Positions 52,875 through 64,000 of a DNA stretch of 64,000 nt are shown here, in pieces. The notes under the pieces are model-generated. The model searched no databases. It saw only the letters and a program-made list of their open reading frames with translations, and was not told the DNA's origin. This stretch comes from Tetrahymena thermophila SB210 (lineage: Eukaryota; Ciliophora; Oligohymenophorea; Hymenostomatida; Tetrahymenidae), in contig NW_002476228.1 in the NCBI RefSeq assembly GCF_000189635.1, positions 124,001-188,000 on the forward strand, written 5' to 3'. Position 1 is the stretch's first letter, and each line of letters begins with the position of its first letter. Position numbers and translations under genes: made by a program.

Positions 52875-53219
52875 TCAAACAGACTTGAGGTAAGCAATAA
52901 GATCAGCTCTGTCCTTATCAGCAGCAAGACCGGCAAAAGCCATCTTAGTACCGGGAACGTGCTTAGAGGGATTCTTGAGGAAAACGAAAAGGTGCTTGTC
53001 GCTCCAAGTGATACCAGAGTTCTTCATGGACTTGGAGTAAGCGAACTTTTCTTAACCGGCCTTTCTTCCGACGACACCACCGAGAACGGGAGCGGCAGTA
53101 GAGTCACCTTCAATAGCGTGGCAAGCAGAGCATTGGGCATCGAAAATATCTCTACCAGCAGAAGCGTCACCTTCAGGGACATTAACTTCGGGTTCCTTGG
53201 GTCCTTTTTTGGGAGGCAT
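52875..53219 (-). CDS. CYCS: cytochrome c
   Basis: This is the small soluble haem protein that carries electrons from complex III to complex IV in the mitochondrial intermembrane space. One exon encodes 114 residues, starting MPPKKGPKEPEVNVPEGD. The haem-binding CSACH motif is at 30-34, and the axial Met at 93 is in the conserved PGTKMAFAG. Also conserved are the RKAGQEKFAYS stretch and the ending RADLIAYLKSV. One in-frame TAA (Gln 56) proves the ciliate code: a standard reading would end there. Base composition is near 50% GC and codon choice is strongly biased to C-ended codons, typical of highly expressed Tetrahymena genes; neighbours are near 20-25% GC by eye. No intron. The opposite strand keeps an open frame of 122 codons as a result of the codon bias. 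Confidence 0.97.
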
Positions 53220-54493
53220 TTTTGATTAATTTAATTTTTTTTAGATTTGTTTATTTTTACCTTAAATTAAATTATATTATCAAAATGCCTAAATCACATC
53301 AATATTTAAAAATAAAAAATTTATTCCAAACTAGCTAGTTTCTAATAAACATCCTTCGAAATTATATCAAATTATTCAAGTAAAAGCTATAAGAAATTTT
53401 AATATTTATTGTCATTGCCATCATCTCAATCAAATTAGTTAGATTTTCAAACTTTAAATTTACATTAATTTTTTAGTAAATCCAATCAATTTTTTTAAAG
53501 CCTATGGTTTTATTTATTATATTGACCCTAAATGAAATATAGTATCGAAAAGAATTTAAATAAATAAATTTATTTTGAACAGGATAGAAATCATCCAACA
53601 TCTTATAATTTTTGTTATTAATTATTAAAAATAAATACTTATTAAATTAAAATACTAAGAAAATTTAATTTATTAAATTATCCTAAAAAATATTCAATGA
53701 TCGATTAATTTTCTTACTTCAGTTAAAAATCATCATTTATTTATTTTCAATAATGTATATATATATATATGTGACAAAGAGCCTAATAGAAAAATAATGT
53801 ACGGGAAAAATAATCCCTTACCAAAATTTTTTGCTTTTGAAAATTAAACAATTTTTATCTAAAATGAATTATAGACAGTCTAAATAGAAATATGAAAAGA
53901 ATATAAAAAGAATGTGCTCGAAACATAGTTATATTCAAATTTTTATTTTTAATATATCAAACTAATAGGGTATGTATGAATCCCAAACAATTGTGAAATT
54001 CTATTACAGTTAATGTCTCAAAAAATATTTAAAAGAGTGAAAAAATGTTTATTTTTTTCTTAGAAAATTGAATTTATAAATCTCATTAAAATTTTATGTA
54101 CAAAAATAAAGAAATATTGATTGATTGATAAATAGATATACAAATAGTTTAAATATTCGCTTAACTATATTTTTTATAAATAAATTTATATATGTTTATT
54201 AGTAAATAAAGCATTCAATTATCTTGAATTATTTTTTATTTAAATAATGCTTTTGTTGTTTATTTAATAGAGTGGAAAAAATAAATTATTTGATCAGAAA
54301 TTATTTTATAATCTGTGAATAAATTAGTAAGTTCTATATCTTTTTCTCTAACTAAGTCCATTTGTTTAATATTTTATAATCTTCATATTTTATTAAAAAA
54401 TCTACATAGTATTAAGGAAAATTTTTTTAACTCTCAAAATTATTACTTAAAGTTGATATTTATTTTTATATTTATTAATGGAAATTAAATCTT
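53220..54493. other. intergenic, AT-rich
   Basis: Contains the cytochrome c promoter region and the 3' end of the phosphatase gene. An (AT)n run lies at 53755-53771. No gene is seen. Confidence 0.65.
53755..53771. repeat. (AT)n dinucleotide run
   Basis: A simple TA repeat of about eight units in intergenic DNA. Confidence 0.75.
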
Positions 54494-57400
54494 TCAATAT
54501 GGAAGATCAAAATTTCCTCTCACCTTATGAGGTGGATACTTCTAGCGGAGCTTTTTTAAAGCTATTCTAACATCTTCTGGATTTTATTAGGCTAATTCTG
54601 TGAGTACAGGTATTATATCGTTTAGAGCAGTGTCATTTCTATCGTTATACCAGCTTTTAATTCCAATTCCATTTTCTCTTTGCAACCTAAAATTCTCGGG
54701 CACATTGTCAACAATTATTGTTTTAGATAAATCCCTACCTATTTTACTTAGATCTTTCACATAAACACAGTTTGTAAAGTTTGTATGCTACCTATATAAT
54801 CTATATGAAATGAACTTGTTTTTATCCAATGAATCCAAAACCCTGAATAAAATAATATGAAAAAATTATATTAGAAATAGAGATGTCAAATTTATACCAA
54901 TTTGCATAGTCTTCTGTTCCAGCAGTAAATATCACCAATTCATATAGCTTACTCATTTCTCTTAAAAACTTATCACAAAAAGGTCTCTTTTGATATTAAC
55001 CGCCATTACGAGTCTTTTTTACAAAATTTAATAAGAATTTATAAAAAATATTATTTAAAAGCAAGTAAGTACTTCATAAAAGTGAATGAGAGTTTCATCT
55101 AAATCTAATACAAGAGTTAATGTTTTTTAGCTTGTGTCTAATTATGGTAAGAAAGGCTTAACGTTTCTAACTCTCTTATTAGTTTGATTAATTGGTTTTC
55201 CTGTATTGTTTTACTTTTAATCATTTTCTTATTCCTTAAGACTGCTCTCATTTTAAATCTAATTTGTATTTTTGTTAAATTAAAATGAACATGTTCTTTA
55301 ATTATAAATTTTTCAAAAATTACCAAATCTTCACCAAAGATTTACTTTACTGTATTAAAGGTTTCTACAATTGTTTGATCTTCAAATACCTTAAATAACT
55401 TAGCTAAATCTTAACTTATTTCTTTTATTTCTTTAATTCTTTATCAAAAAAAAATATTTAAAAATGTAAAATAACACTAAGAAATATTTTACAATGGCTT
55501 TATGAGATTACAAATAATATCATAATTCTATTTTAATTAAAGGTAAGATGATTTTTTATTTCCTAACTTGACTTGTCTTTTCTCCTCTATACGTTCTCTT
55601 AGTCTTTCTAAGCAATCCTATTAATTCATTGTATAAATAGAAAGTTTAATATTTGAATAATTTCTTACCTTATCTTCTATGTTTTATGAGAACATCAAGT
55701 ATATTTGGTCCCAAAAAAGTAAAAAGCTTTAATGAGTGTATGTCAAAAGACTTTTCATTTTAGGATAGTACTATCTGATTGAAGTTTTTTTAGTTCTTCC
55801 TATTTTAATTATCAAATAGACAGATATAAGCTCCAGCACTGTTAAAACTTTGCCAACTCTAGATAACTTTTCATCACTGAAAAATCTCTTTAGTTTAATA
55901 AAATTCATAAGAAATTAAAAAATATTATATCAAATAATTTACATAAACTTGGTTTATGTTGTACTGAGGATCTTCATTAATCATAATAATAAACTGCTCA
56001 GCTGAATTCATATATTCATAAGATTGGTTAGCTAAATGTTAGCATATTTACTCCATATAGTCTTCGATTTCAACAACATTTTTAATGTTAATTCTATACT
56101 TATTAAAGGATTAGCCATTTTAATCTATGCTTTTCAAAGAAAAATCTTCGGCTTCTATGACTTCTCCTCCACCTAAAACCGAGAATCTTATACAAGCCTT
56201 GGCTAATTTTTATTTTATCATCATGCTTTCATTTTTCAAAAATGAGTCTGGAGAAAGGCTATTGTTTGTGTTTTTTTAATCGTGTTTTGTGTGATGAGAA
56301 TCTTTGTTCATCAAAAAACTTTCATTTGCTAAATTATTGTCAATTTTTTAACTATGAGGCATAACTGAGTGACTTTTTTCAGCTAATTTATGTCTTGTAT
56401 GAGGTTCGTTTGCATGTTGATTGTTCTTTCTATCATTCATTTCATTTAATATGGAGGGATTTGGAGAAGATATATTTGTGCTAATATCACTGTTGTTAAC
56501 TAATTCATTCTCTCTATTATCCTTAGCTAGTAAACTAGAAACATTATGATTATTTTCTTTTTATTAGCCTTTCACAACTTAATTCTAAATAATATTTGAG
56601 TTATTTTGATATTCAGAAACCTTTTAAACTTCAGCAGAACCTTATTATTTTGGTTATTAATACTGACTTGCTTCTTCTTCAAATTCAAAGTCGTTATTAT
56701 ATAAATAAATTCCATTTTCAAGAGCACTAGATGTTTTTTTAGTTCTTCTTGATTAATGTGTGTTAACATGATTACTTAGTTAGCTCTAAGGATGGCTAGT
56801 CTAACCATTAACTTATTATTTTATCACGATCTTATTTTCTTTCTACTTTTCAATTAAATCAATGTTAATGTCCAATCTTTATATGTCTTTAACTTATATT
56901 TGTTTCTTTATTTCATTCATCCTGCTATTAAGTATTATGTTTTGATGAGGTAGAAGCTGGTTTCCTTCATGAAACGTTGCTACATGAGATTTTTTTGTTT
57001 GCATTTTATTTCCAAACTCATTTTCTCTGTAAGCCATATTTATCAATTAGCTTTCTTTTTATTCAAGGTGCTGCATGCGATATGAATTTGATCTTTCTTT
57101 TCTTCTACTTTTTTTATCATTTCTTTGGTTTGTTATGGGCAAAAATTCTCCTACCCTTCTTCCATTTTTATCTGAACCTATTTCATTTATATTATACTCA
57201 TAGCTCGGTTTTGAGGGAACTGAAGAAAGAGCTTTTCCATCATCTTCACACTTTTCTTACGTATGAATCTACGAGTTTTATTTAATTGTTTTATCTAAGT
57301 TGAATGTATTCAATATAGAACGATCATATTGCTAAGATAAGCTATCACCATGTATTTTCTGTTAGTCTGATTATGTATTAACAAATTATATTTATGGCAA

Positions 57401-59281
57401 AGAAGTATCTGATAATTCAGTTTACTTCGCAACATAAGAATTATCGCCTTTATTGTAAAAATTCTCTATTAATTTAGCATTGGTAGAATGGGAAGATTTA
57501 GGGATAGTACTTAAAATTTAATTAGCTATGGAATCATAAGACTAATGACTTACTCTTAAGTAGGGATTTATTCCTCCATTAACGCTAGTTGAATGTTATC
57601 TGGAATCTTCGCTTAGTATATTATGCTATCCCTAAATTTGTTATTGATTCATGGTATTCGAATATTATGTTAGATATTACTTGTCATTATTATCTTATTT
57701 TTGGCTATTTTCGTATTAGCTCCAATTGTTTCTCAAAGTAGTGCTAGGTTAATCTTTTTTTTTATCAATATCCTCTTACTTATTGTGGTAATAATTGTTA
57801 GTAGCTTATCTACTATTTGAAGAAAAGCCTTATAATTATTTAGATTACTCTTCTTCTTTTGCACGCCTTTTAACAGTATACTTCTTTCTATAATATCTAC
57901 TTTAGGAAGTTTAATCATTTGCTTCACTATCAGTTAATGCTGTTAAGTCACGAGAAGGGTCACTGTTAAAAGAAGCTGAAGCTCTTGTTTTAACAATATC
58001 ATTGGTTTTTTCTTAATTTGTTGTTTTCATAGTATTATTGACATTTTAGTTTTAAGGTTAAAAAATTTAATCCAATATATTTTAAGGTTGCTAGAGAGGA
58101 TTATCTAAATTATTTCTATTACGGCTAGGGTGATGATAAGTAACATTTACATCATCGTCAGCTTCATTTTCAGAAAGAGAAGGATTAGCGTTATATTAGT
58201 TTTAGCTATTTTTGCTTTTTTTTACTTACTTTTTAATAGTACTTACAAATGGAGGTGGTTGATATCTAAATCCTCCACTCAAAGTAGCACCCTATTAGGG
58301 ATTTTTAAAAGGGTTGTTTCCATAAATGTAAGGTGCAAGTATATCTTCTTTTTTCTTTGTTTTTTAGGAATTAGTGCGATTTTATGAATTCTATTGCTTT
58401 TTTTAAGTTGTCTACAGCTAAAGCAATTATTAATGTTTCTAAGATTAATGATTAATGTTTTAATGAATATATGGTAGAGTGCTATCAATATTTGGCTCCC
58501 AATTGCTATAATTCAATATTTTAGTCCTTGGCGGAGTTTAATAAATATTGCTTGAATCATTATTATGACTAGCATGTGTATTAATATTCTCTTATTTCCT
58601 ATTTATCAAAGCACTTGAGTTGTTTTAAATTTAATTTCCATATTATGCCTATTATGGTTAATGATTTGAATAATAATTTTATTGTTGCTAAATCATATCT
58701 TCAAGCTAATTCCTAGAATGGTTATTATGATACATCCCTAAATTTTTATCATCGCTATTTGGATTGTACTATTTTTTATAATTATAATATTTTAATATTT
58801 AATAAGAACTCATTTTTTAATTTTGCAAGCTTGCAAAATTATCCTTCTTTCAAAGAAGAGTGAGTATTAATTATATATTTCAAAAAGCATTTTAATATCA
58901 ATAACATATAGATTTATTAATTTTGATATACTAAATATTTAATATAAGTTTTACCAATATTTTATTTAGAGCTTGCTTTGATTACTTCTTAATGTTTTGT
59001 GATACTTCTAATTGTTAAAAAAATAAAATGAGTTCTTTCATTATAATAAAACAATATTATAACATATTTGAGCAATTTACATAAAATCAGCTTATAAATG
59101 TACATATTATGTAAAAATAATTACCTTTCTTTTTAGCTTCGATACTTGTGTTTACAGATTTGCTATCTCTTACATGATTACTATGTTTATTTTGCATTTT
59201 AACTGGTGAATTTTATAATGAAATGGGGTTTTCTTAAGGAGAAAGACTGTTTTTATGTTTATAAACACCTGAAGATATCAT
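54494..59281 (-). CDS. FCP1/SCP-type HAD phosphatase with long polar N-terminus
   Basis: The C-terminal 200 residues form a CTD-phosphatase (NIF) HAD domain: TLVLDLDETLIHFYE carries the DxDxT nucleophile motif, followed after a short intron near 55000-55070 by GGYQKRPFCDKFLREM, YELVIFTAGTEDYANWV, YVKDLSKIGRDLSKTIIVDN and LQRENGIGIKSWYND. It dephosphorylates Ser or Thr of protein substrates using Mg2+. Upstream is a region of about 200 residues that looks conserved (AKACIRFSVLGGGEVIEAED, IEDYMEQICQHLANQ). Before it come about 900 residues that are N/Q/S-rich. The first ATG used is at 59281, starting MISSGVYKHKNSLSPQEN. The protein ends at a TGA (54494-54496) in FDLPY. Very long polar N-termini on small CTD phosphatases occur in ciliates; the target is unknown. 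Several introns were only partly fixed. Confidence 0.75.
58818..58841. repeat. 24-bp perfect palindrome
   Basis: A perfect inverted repeat centred on AAGCTT with arms TAATTTTGCAAG and CTTGCAAAATTA and no spacer. It lies in the second exon of the phosphatase gene (minus strand), where it encodes about NFASLQN. It could form a cruciform or hairpin; a coding coincidence is also possible. Confidence 0.8.
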
Positions 59282-60836
59282 CTTCAAAACGAAAAAACAA
59301 GTTTAGATAAGATGACTTTAAGTTATATCTAATAAAGCCAATTGAATAGAAATAAATATCTTTTTTCAAAGCTTTCTTTATTTTAATTACTGGTATTATC
59401 ACTTATTCTCTTTACCAATTATGCAAAAATTTTTTGTTTTTTTTTGTTTTGGCAAATAGATTTTAGAGTTATTAATTTAGTCAGAAAGAAATTATAATCG
59501 AAACATGGTAATCCAATCAATTAGCATATAAAAAACAAAGGTAGTGATCGAAAATATTATTATTTATGGTTTTCAATCAAATACTTAAGGTAAATTAAAA
59601 AATAAAATTGAAAATTTTCTGTCTCCGTAAATTTTTATTTAAAATTGAAGTAAGTAATCCACAACAAAATACTGGCAGCCATATAATAATTAAATAATTA
59701 AAAATTTGTATTTTTAAGCATTACAAATATACTTATCATTAATAATAAATTGATTCACATTACAATACTTTTACAAACTTTTCTATTTTTTATAAATTTA
59801 ATTCTGCATAAAATTTTAAATATTTAATTGTATTAAATTACTCAAATAGCTTTCGAGTACGAATTGTTTTCATTTTTTAATATTTTTTTAAGAGTAAACA
59901 CCTTTTAATTCGAATATTTGTTAATTAATTAAGTAATTTATTTTCGAGCAATTAGTATTCTTAAATAATAATATAAAACCAAGCGTTAAAGGGCAAAGTC
60001 TATAAAATCAATCAAATATTAGATTTATATAAATAGACCAGATAGATATTAATCTATTAGTAAAATTTAATCAAATAGTGATTTCGATAATGGAAATTTA
60101 TTTGCAATTTTATTATTTGATCTTAATATCTAATTTAAATTCAAACAAAATTTACATTTTTTAGCAAATTCGAATTAACACATTTAACATAAAAGAAAAA
60201 TATTATTTATTTATTGATTAGACAAATCAAATATTAAAATTTATATTTCATAATTTTTATAAAATTAAAAACCTTTTCTTAATTTAAATTATTTGATTGT
60301 TTTTATCAAAAATATAAAAATACACTTAATTAAATTATTTTTATTTTTATTTTCATAGCAAGTCTTTAAAAAAAGTTAAAATATTTCAAAATAAATGAAA
60401 ATAATTAATTTAATTTTAAAAATTAAATGGAATTTTTAATTATTTAATAAATAAATTAGAATAAAAAGATTTAAATAATTAATTATTCTCAATGATTAAA
60501 TTTTTGTGAAATCGCAAAAATCATGATGAAAACAAGGAAAATAGTTATAAACAAGTTTTATATATAAATAAGCACATATAGCTCTTTATTGATTTATTAG
60601 GTATTTTGGAGGATAAAGGATTTATTTTATAAGATCTTCATAGTTTTTTTGTAGATAGATTTATTTAATATTTATTAACTTTAATTTTATTCATTGTAAT
60701 TATTTATTTCATATATTATAAAGCTAAAAATCAGTTTTTTATTTTTTAGAAAACACTTATTGTCAATTTTTAAAGTCTAATTTCTCTTAATGTTTATTGT
60801 ATATAATGATGAATTTATATTAAAAAGTATTTAATC
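59282..60836. other. intergenic, very AT-rich
   Basis: About 1.55 kb upstream of the phosphatase gene. Only AT-rich sequence is seen; no gene, no RNA gene. Confidence 0.65.
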
Positions 60837-61025
60837 ATGAAGGCTAGCTAACTTTTAGCATTGTTTATTATTTTTGTATCAGCTCACCTAAAAACTTATG
60901 AAGAAGATTCGTGGTTAGTAGATGATTGCACATAGTTGAGAATATTATTACATATTTCATTGTATTTATGTGTATCACCTATCAGGCGAGTGAATTTTAT
61001 TATAAAAAGATTTTCGACATTATGA
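60837..61025 (+). CDS. small putative secreted peptide, doubtful
   Basis: An ATG-to-TGA frame of 62 residues in the ciliate code: MKASQLLALFIIFVSAH looks like a signal peptide with a cleavage site after about residue 17. A short acidic stretch (KTYEEDSWLVDDC) and a hydrophobic tail follow. It overlaps by about 40 bases the end of the minus-strand gene on its right if that gene really runs to 60982. Neither a family nor a clear mature peptide is seen, so it may be an unspliced part of a longer gene. Confidence 0.3.
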
Positions 61026-64000
61026 AGTATATTTACAGAAATATCAAATTTGACCAAATCTTTTTCTACTCTGATATCAAATTTAGAAGTCTATTTATAA
61101 ATTTAGAATTAGGTTAAATGCATTTATTTACTAAAAGTGAATGAATTGATAATTAATTTACTGGCTTGTAATACATTTTAAAAGATTCCAATGTTTTTAT
61201 TAGTTCAGAAACAATATATTTTGGATCTTTATTTGTAATTGCTCTGAGATTGAATGGGCCTCTGTGAACCTTAATACCACCTATGAATTATAATATTAAT
61301 TTTAACTTGATAAAAAAATCATATAAATAAAAATAAATTTACTTTAGACTGTTAAGTGTTTATTTTGATAGGAAGCATTAGTAGTAGTAGATGGACTTAT
61401 TTTAGATGAATTCATGTAAGATTTTGAACTGCTACTATTTGAATTATTTTAATATATATGCTATCTATAATAAGGATCACTGTTTTCAGTTGCTATTCTT
61501 GGAGAAACAGCATTTTATTTACTTATAGATAAAGAATGGTTTTTTATTTATCCATTATTAATATTGCTGCTATTTTAGTATTAACCATTGCTAGACTGAG
61601 AAGACTATTGAACATGTTTACTTGTGTAATTTGGTTCAGTTGCTAAATTTTCTGAAATATCATTATTTTTAGAATTTTTTTATTGATTGTTAGAATTAAT
61701 ATTATTTTATGAGTAACCTTATTAGCTTGAGGTATTATTATTGCTCATACTAATACTTTATTAAGTGTTAGATACAGATATAGCATTTTAGGTTGAATTT
61801 ATTGAAGATGATTAACTTACAGGCTTATTCTATTATTAAGTCTAAGTGTTATTTACTAGCTTTGATTATCCTAATTAAGAATTTTATAGACTATTCTGAT
61901 TATTGTTGTTGCTAGTACCTGAACTTTAACTCTTGTTAGTCCTTTATATAAATTTTAAAATATTAAATAAGAAAAGTAAAATTAAAAAAACTTTTTATTT
62001 TAAATTTTTTATTTTTTTGATTATAATTTTTATTCATATTAGGATTGTTTTAATAATTATTATTCAATAAAATTAATTTGTTTTACAATTTTATATTGTG
62101 AGAAGGGAGAGTAGAATGATATCCATTTGAGTGGTTATTTACTGAAGAATGCATGCTGTTTTATTATTGCATCTGTTGTTGCTATTGCTGTAATTTGCTT
62201 TTGCTTTTGGGTGAAGGAGACTACTTTGCAGAAGGTTATTTACTGCTTGAAGTTGTAACTGATAGTGTGTTTAGATTGTTTTTGAGTTTTTTGTTCATAC
62301 TATTAGGAGTGTTTGTTGCAGTTAAGCTTTAGTTAGCACTTTAGCGAACATTTTCATCTCTTTATTTATTGCTTAAAAGCTTTAAAGCTCCATCCATACT
62401 TTATCTTGGAGAAATAAATTTAGAACTATCTCCATTATTGTTGCTATTATTATTAATAGCAATTGTTTAAGAACCTCTCACATTAGAGTTGTTTGAGAAA
62501 CTCTAAGCTACGTTGGAGTTCATATTTTACTTATGAGTTCCACTCACAGGTGATGCACTAGTAAACTGCTGTTAAGCAGCAGCAGCTCCATTTTGAACTT
62601 GAGGGTTATTTTAGTTTGCTTAAGAATTATTGCTAATCGAGTGATTAGATGTTATACTAACAGTGTTTTTGGGAATTGTAGAATTTATCAACATTTATGC
62701 TTAAGTTTGCTATGAATTATGAGGATGTGCTTGATTAGTTTATGCATGTTACTTAGTTTCTCTCTCTTAGGAATATGACTATTCTCTAATATGGTGAGTG
62801 TTTCCTTGCTAAGAATCTCTTAAAAGCTAGTTGACTACTTATAACTCTTTGTAATAATTTGAACTATTAGATGACATTGTTCCGTTTTGATTATCTTAAT
62901 TATGTTGATTCCTAAAAAAATAAAAAATTTATTGTAATTTAGTTTGCGAAATTTTGAATTATACCAGTTGTTTTGAATACTTTGAGGTATAGGTTCAGGC
63001 TAAAGGACATGATCATAAGGTCTAGGGTTTTCTTCACCTGCCATGAAATTATTGTATTAAATAGAATTTCTTTATGATTAAGTTAAATCAATGCTCTTTT
63101 TAGTGTTTGCAACATAAATTTCTTCTCTTTACTCCTTTTGGAAGTATTTAAATTCTTGAGAGTTACTTACCGAATTCTTTTTACTACGTCTTTTTAACAA
63201 ATAAAATTTAATTTAATTTAAATAAAAAATGTTTACTTTTATTAATCTTCTATTGACAAACGATTAGGTTAGTTATTAAATTCCAATTTCTTAGGTGTTG
63301 GAGTGTTCTCACCAATTGATTTTCTTACTTATTCGCATTATTCGTTGGCATTCAGCGAGGTATTAGAATTAGCCTAATCAAAATCCTCTAAGTTAAGACA
63401 AGGAGCTTAATTATTTTCATTAATTTCAATCATAGAATCTGTTTGATTAGAGAATGAAGGAGCAGCTGATTATCTATTATTGTTATTGCTGAGAGATTCT
63501 CTGAATTAATTATCTTCAGGAAGCTTTAAGTTATTTGAATTTTGATAAGCAAAAGGTTGAGCAAAAGAAGGTGGTTAGTTTTAACCATAGTTATGCTAAC
63601 TGGAAGGACTATAAGTGTTTATTTACATAGCTTCATTATAGGTAGTTACAGCTTACTATTAAGGAGAAGGATTTTAATATTTTTGAGAATGGTTGCTTGT
63701 AACAGGAACTTATTGCTATTATTATTACTAAATTAGCTATTGCTTATATTACTACTACTGCTATTACATTTAGGCTTGCTTTTATGCAAGATATTATTGC
63801 TACTTTAAATTTTATTCGTATTCCTCATCTTACTTTTATTTTCTTAAAAGGAATTATTGTTGCTCCTCCAACAATTTTTTTTTTTATTATTCCTCAATTA
63901 GAGCTTGTTACCTCATCTACTCTTCCAATTTTGCTTTAGCTCTTTACTACTCTTCTTCCAAAAGCTATATTCTCAATTACTCCTCTCTTTATTTTTGTAG
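60982..64000 (-). CDS. polyQ/coiled-coil protein, 5' part missing
   Basis: The gene enters from the right edge; its start is outside the window. The visible N-terminal part is a charged coiled coil (QLRIQLLEEEQQRAKAKLEE, KKKLLEEQQQFLLRKQKQ) with polyQ tracts. Next comes a long N/Q/S-rich region, cut by introns near 63190-63250, 62910-62960, 61950-62060 and 61280-61350. Near the C-terminus a compact segment reads GIKVHRGPFNLRAITNKDPK then YIVSELIKTLESFKMYYKP (about 61150-61285). That segment resembles C-terminal KA1-type domains of CAMKL kinases, which suggests the missing 5' part may encode a kinase; this is inference. After NQ the frame stays open to the TGA at 60982-60984, unless an intron starts at the GTAAAT near 61156. 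Confidence 0.6.

Noticed and set aside
52857-53225. 122-codon open frame on the plus strand
   Set aside because: It is the exact antisense of cytochrome c; it stays open because of the C-ended codon bias of that gene.
54138-58488. Several standard-code frames of 60-100 codons on both strands
   Set aside because: They overlap the phosphatase gene in other frames or between Gln codons and have no coding character of their own.
1-64000. Transposons or bacterial operons
   Set aside because: No transposase, integrase, terminal inverted repeats or ribosome-binding sites; introns and the ciliate code run through the whole window.

Overview
The window reads as macronuclear DNA of a ciliate of the Tetrahymena type. 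It is very AT-rich. Long conserved proteins appear only when TAA and TAG are read as glutamine and TGA is the sole stop. Genes are broken by short AT-rich introns of the GT...AG type (34 to about 390 nt). A 114-residue cytochrome c at 52.9-53.2 kb closely resembles the Tetrahymena protein as I remember it. Standard-code ORFs are therefore fragments or antisense shadows; the models below were re-read by hand with the ciliate code.

0-15.3 kb holds three tandem same-strand paralogs of large multi-pass membrane proteins of the TmcB type (cytosolic TPR-like region, PAS domain, more membrane helices). The first is cut by the window edge. 15.6-18.3 kb (minus) is an FHA-domain coiled-coil protein. 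20.4-23.8 kb is an AGC-type protein kinase with a long Q/N/S-rich N-terminus. 25.9-26.6 kb encodes an eEF1A lysine methyltransferase. 27.7-31.0 kb encodes a DUSP-domain protein without a ubiquitin peptidase. 32.1-34.1 kb (minus) is exonuclease 1, with all catalytic acids seen in the first 173 residues and a PCNA-box-like tail.

35.6-44 kb (plus) carries an intronless multi-pass membrane protein of unknown function, a DUF4485 coiled-coil protein, a probable radial spoke protein 14 and an unknown protein with a caspase-like layout. 44.6-47.4 kb (minus) is a large unknown Q/N/K-rich protein. 48.8-50.0 kb is a questin-oxidase-like protein, 50.2-51.4 kb (minus) a leucine-rich-repeat-like protein, and 52.9-53.2 kb (minus) cytochrome c. 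54.5-59.3 kb (minus) is an FCP1/SCP-type HAD phosphatase with a very long N-terminus. The last 3 kb (minus) is the C-terminal part of a polyQ/coiled-coil protein that runs off the right edge.

The genes are mostly unrelated housekeeping, ciliary and signalling genes, each with its own promoter. The exception is the TmcB-like tandem array, which looks like local gene duplication. I saw no tRNA, rRNA, CRISPR array or transposon. Exon joins were made by eye from frame, GT/AG ends and paralog alignment. Domain calls come from motif recognition, not database searches.
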